Source: a virus
Reading direction: 5' to 3' (one strand)
Length of the DNA: 40,321 bases
IMG/VR virus record: IMGVR_UViG_3300012926_000010
Coordinates: 1-40,321 of that record
Below the pieces are notes generated by a model that had not been told where the DNA came from, made no database searches, and saw only the letters and a list, made by a program, of their open reading frames with translations. This document shows, one piece after another, positions 38,621 to 40,321 of this stretch. Within the stretch, counting starts at the first letter, position 1, and every line of letters starts with the position of its first letter. The position numbers and the translations under genes are program-made.

Positions 38621-38648
38621 GCCCTCGACCTCTAGCTCGGGCCGAAGG
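38621..38648 (+). repeat. 28-bp palindromic insertion inside a B block (copy 1)
   Basis: The sequence GCCCTCGACC...GGGCCGAAGG splits block B between TGGGTT and TCTC. An identical 28-bp copy is at 38757-38784 in another B block. It has imperfect inverted arms (CCTCGACC and GGCCGAAGG) and resembles REP-like palindromes found widely in bacteria. Confidence 0.8.
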
Positions 38649-38756
38649 TCTCTTGAAACGTGGCTCGCTCCCCAGATCTGGTTTTCTTATCAACCGTGGC
38701 TCGCTCACCGGCTATGGGTTTCTCTTTTGTAATGGCTCGCTCACTCTTTGCGGGTT

Positions 38757-38784
38757 GCCCTCGACCTCTAGCTCGGGCCGAAGG
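38757..38784 (+). repeat. 28-bp palindromic insertion inside a B block (copy 2)
   Basis: This is identical to 38621-38648 and at the same point of the block. A third, different insertion of about 55 bp (38530-38584), which includes a TTCGGCTGAGCTCAGTCGAA palindrome, splits another B block. Confidence 0.8.
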
Positions 38785-38871
38785 TCTCTTGGCTTGTGAC
38801 TCGCTCGTGGCGCTTGGGTTTCTTATGATATATGGCTCGCTCGTTTGCTATGGTTTTCTCCCCTTTTATGG

Positions 38872-39684
38872 CTAAATTATATGTTCCTTAGAATGCCCTC
38901 CTACTACAAAAATATAAGGATCTGTCACCGGCAACCCTTTCGCCTCACGCCCCTTAATCCAATAATGCGCTAGAAATAATTTGATCGTGCGCCGCTTAGC
39001 CCTGGCGTGCAGATGCCCATCACTCAATTTGCCTTGTTCTAACCGTTTCCTGGTTACCGTGTCCGGCTTGAATTTTTTATTAGTTAACTCTAGAGCAGCA
39101 ACTTTGGCATATTGACCGTTCTCATTCCGGCTGACCTCGTCGGTTTTGAACCCGATATACAATTTGCCATAGAGCGCCCCTTCCTTGCCGCTGACCTTGA
39201 CAAACGATTCCCCGAGTTTCCAGCAAAGGGTTTTTAATCGCCCGTTGTAAGGCAGCTTGCTCCCCTTGGTTTTGCGGTCGAATCCCGGTGCCTGGCCGGC
39301 AAACTTCCAGAGAGAAGAAATCGTAGTCGCTTTCTCAATATCGATATGCGCGGCGAGTCCTGCCGCAATGATCGGACCGATCCCCCATTGGTCGTACGCC
39401 CACTTAGCTTCTAAAGGCGATTCTGGGCTTTCCACCCATTTCTTAAGCTTGGAGGTCAGCACTTTCTCACCGATGTTCAACCAATAATCGAACCAATCCT
39501 TCATGGGTGAGACGCCTTCGCTCCGCTCCTTGTTGGCATGGATAATTCGAAGGGTTTGGGCGTCATAGTACAAACCAACCGCGTCAGCAATATCATCCTT
39601 CTTCAACTCGTAGTCTTCTAGAAGTTTATCTAATAATATAGAGCGGGTCTCACGCGATATTTCTATTTTCTTCTTCTTGTCCAT
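38872..39684 (-). CDS. IS110/IS116-like helix-hairpin-helix protein (Transposase_20-like)
   Basis: This 270-aa protein has a helical N-terminus of about 90 aa. The middle carries a helix-hairpin-helix region like the IS110 family C-terminal domain (WGIGPIIAAGLAAHIDIEKA, TISSLWKFAGQAPGFD). Next come LPYNGRLKTLCWKLGESFVK and KLSDGHLHARAKRRTIKLFL, which are basic and DNA-binding-like. The N-terminal DEDD RuvC-like domain of real IS110 transposases is absent, so it is not a complete transposase. It ends at the array edge (38874). It may be a phage DNA-binding protein that exapted this domain. Confidence 0.6.
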   Translation of the reverse strand: MDKKKKIEISRETRSILLDKLLEDYELKKDDIADAVGLYYDAQTLRIIHANKERSEGVSPMKDWFDYWLNIGEKVLTSKLKKWVESPESPLEAKWAYDQWGIGPIIAAGLAAHIDIEKATTISSLWKFAGQAPGFDRKTKGSKLPYNGRLKTLCWKLGESFVKVSGKEGALYGKLYIGFKTDEVSRNENGQYAKVAALELTNKKFKPDTVTRKRLEQGKLSDGHLHARAKRRTIKLFLAHYWIKGREAKGLPVTDPYIFVVGGHSKEHII

Positions 39685-39688
39685 AATT

Positions 39689-40321
39689 TCAGGATTTCAG
39701 CGTGATCGGTTTCGGCGTACCCTTGACCCGCTTCAGGCTGGCAGCATTGGGGCGCTCCTCGATTAGCCCTTGCAAGATTTCACCCAGGCGCGCCTTGAGC
39801 TCTTTGCCGCGAAGTTGCAATTTCCTGCCCAGCGCTTTCTCCAGATCGCCCAACCGGTAGTTGGCCGCGCCCTGGATATCTTCTATCTCAAGCCATTCGC
39901 CCAAGCGCTGGCGGGCGGCCTCCCAATCAACCACCTCGCGCCGGACCACCCCAGGAACCATTGCCCACCCTGGAATCGCGTAGCTCGGATCATCGGTTAA
40001 CCGGCCAGCATAATATTCCCGGATTGCGTCTATGCGTTCCTGCAGTATTTCGACCGAACCGAGCAAATCGGCGGCGCCCGTACCATCGGGTAACGCCTCG
40101 GCTTGGCTTATCGTCGGCACAAGCTTTTTAACCGCGGGGCACACGTTGATTGCCGGGCAATACCGGCACGCTTCCACGCTCGGGACTAGCGGCGCCCGCT
40201 CGTCCCGGATGGCCCGTAACGTGCTCAGGACGTCACTGTAAGCCTTAGCCAGCGCCGGGTAATCATAGGTAGCCTCGCTTACTCCGTGCGGCCCTGAAAT
40301 GACCTGGACGATCACCTTGCG
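39689..40321 (-). CDS. PD-(D/E)XK nuclease (DUF2800/Cas4-like), C-terminal half, cut by window edge
   Basis: The frame is open from the window edge (RKVIVQVISGPHG...) to the stop at 39689. It includes YDYPALAKAYSDVLSTLRAI, the cysteine cluster CRYCPAINVCPA (iron-sulphur-type, as in Cas4/AddB-like nucleases) and a basic helical end. It would follow NSQ at the other end of the window after about 20 missing residues. GTG 40315 is only an apparent start; upstream codons continue without a stop to the edge. It lies 5 bp upstream of the HhH protein gene. Confidence 0.75.
   Translation of the reverse strand, partial: RKVIVQVISGPHGVSEATYDYPALAKAYSDVLSTLRAIRDERAPLVPSVEACRYCPAINVCPAVKKLVPTISQAEALPDGTGAADLLGSVEILQERIDAIREYYAGRLTDDPSYAIPGWAMVPGVVRREVVDWEAARQRLGEWLEIEDIQGAANYRLGDLEKALGRKLQLRGKELKARLGEILQGLIEERPNAASLKRVKGTPKPITLKS

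Larger units (their letters stand above)
38290..38874 (+). repeat. Interspersed array: 26 alternating 10-nt blocks with 26 unique 8-nt spacers
   Basis: Two 10-nt blocks alternate: A (TGGCTCGCTC) and B (TGGGTTTCTC, with variants TGGTTTTCTC and TGGGTTTCTT). Each is followed by exactly 8 nt of variable sequence, giving an 18-nt half period and a 36-nt full period. There are 13 A and 13 B blocks. The first 13 spacers in order are atcgcgca, gtcagcag, acgctctt, ctcattcc, cttgattt, aatctaga, ttgtcctc, cggtactc, ttcagcaa, gagcgcct, cgccacct, aaatgagc and aacgtttc. No spacer is repeated. Three B blocks are split after TGGGTT by palindromic insertions. Read on the minus strand as SEPxxxRNPxxx, the first part is open, but several spacers contain stops further on, so it is probably not a gene. 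Confidence 0.9.

Noticed and set aside
38290-38874. CRISPR array
   Set aside because: Blocks are 10 nt and spacers 8 nt, far below CRISPR sizes; there are no cas genes and two block types alternate.
1-40321. Direct terminal repeats at the window ends
   Set aside because: The last and first bases share no overlap; circularity rests only on the split gene and the genome layout.

Overview
This window looks like one almost complete genome of a temperate, short-tailed (podovirus-like) bacteriophage. The evidence is a full virion set (small and large terminase, portal, scaffold, N4-gp56-type major capsid protein, adaptor, beta-propeller nozzle, fibres, very large ejection proteins) and a lysogeny module (tyrosine integrase, excisionase-like protein, repressor-like protein, attachment site). 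The two ends of the window fall inside one PD-(D/E)XK nuclease gene (N-terminal half at 1-482, C-terminal half at 39689-40321). The attachment site is internal, flanked on both sides by phage genes. Together this suggests a circular or circularly permuted, non-integrated molecule with only a short piece missing at the junction. The host is not identifiable. The attachment core equals the 3' half of a tRNA-Lys(CTT), so the host is a bacterium with such a gene. No host genes are seen.

Layout. 1-2200: recombination genes (nuclease, SSB-like protein, Sak4-like ATPase) and a small ribbon-helix-helix (RHH) regulator. 2216-5120: lysogeny control (second RHH protein, excisionase-like protein, integrase, attP with candidate arm sites, XRE repressor, broken RHH-like gene). 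5385-5975: three small exported or membrane proteins on the + strand. 5976-16267: virion ejection/internal proteins, one of 1452 aa with an amidase and an RlpA-like domain. 16294-23362: nozzle, adaptor, fibres, and a lysis-like cassette (GH75-like hydrolase, one-TM holin-like protein). 23370-30063: capsid protein, scaffold, portal and small head genes. 30079-34394: cytosine methyltransferase with a long overlapping frame, large terminase, small coiled-coil genes, small terminase, primase-associated protein. 34395-40321: primase-polymerase/helicase, repeat-rich noncoding DNA, a tRNA-like gene, VRR-NUC nuclease, the 8-nt-spacer array and an IS110-like helix-hairpin-helix protein.

Almost all genes are on the minus strand and tightly packed, with many 4-nt start/stop overlaps. 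The + strand holds only the RHH gene at 2216, the repressor and the exported trio, which is typical of lysogenic-state genes.

The most unusual element is at 38290-38874. It has 26 conserved 10-nt blocks of two alternating types, and each block is followed by exactly 8 nt of unique sequence. Some blocks are split internally by palindromic insertions, yet the 8-nt rule still holds afterwards. A solitary block-spacer-block copy lies 6 kb away at 32414-32438. The array sits inside a minus-strand operon, directly downstream of the IS110-like protein. I know of no described element with this architecture.
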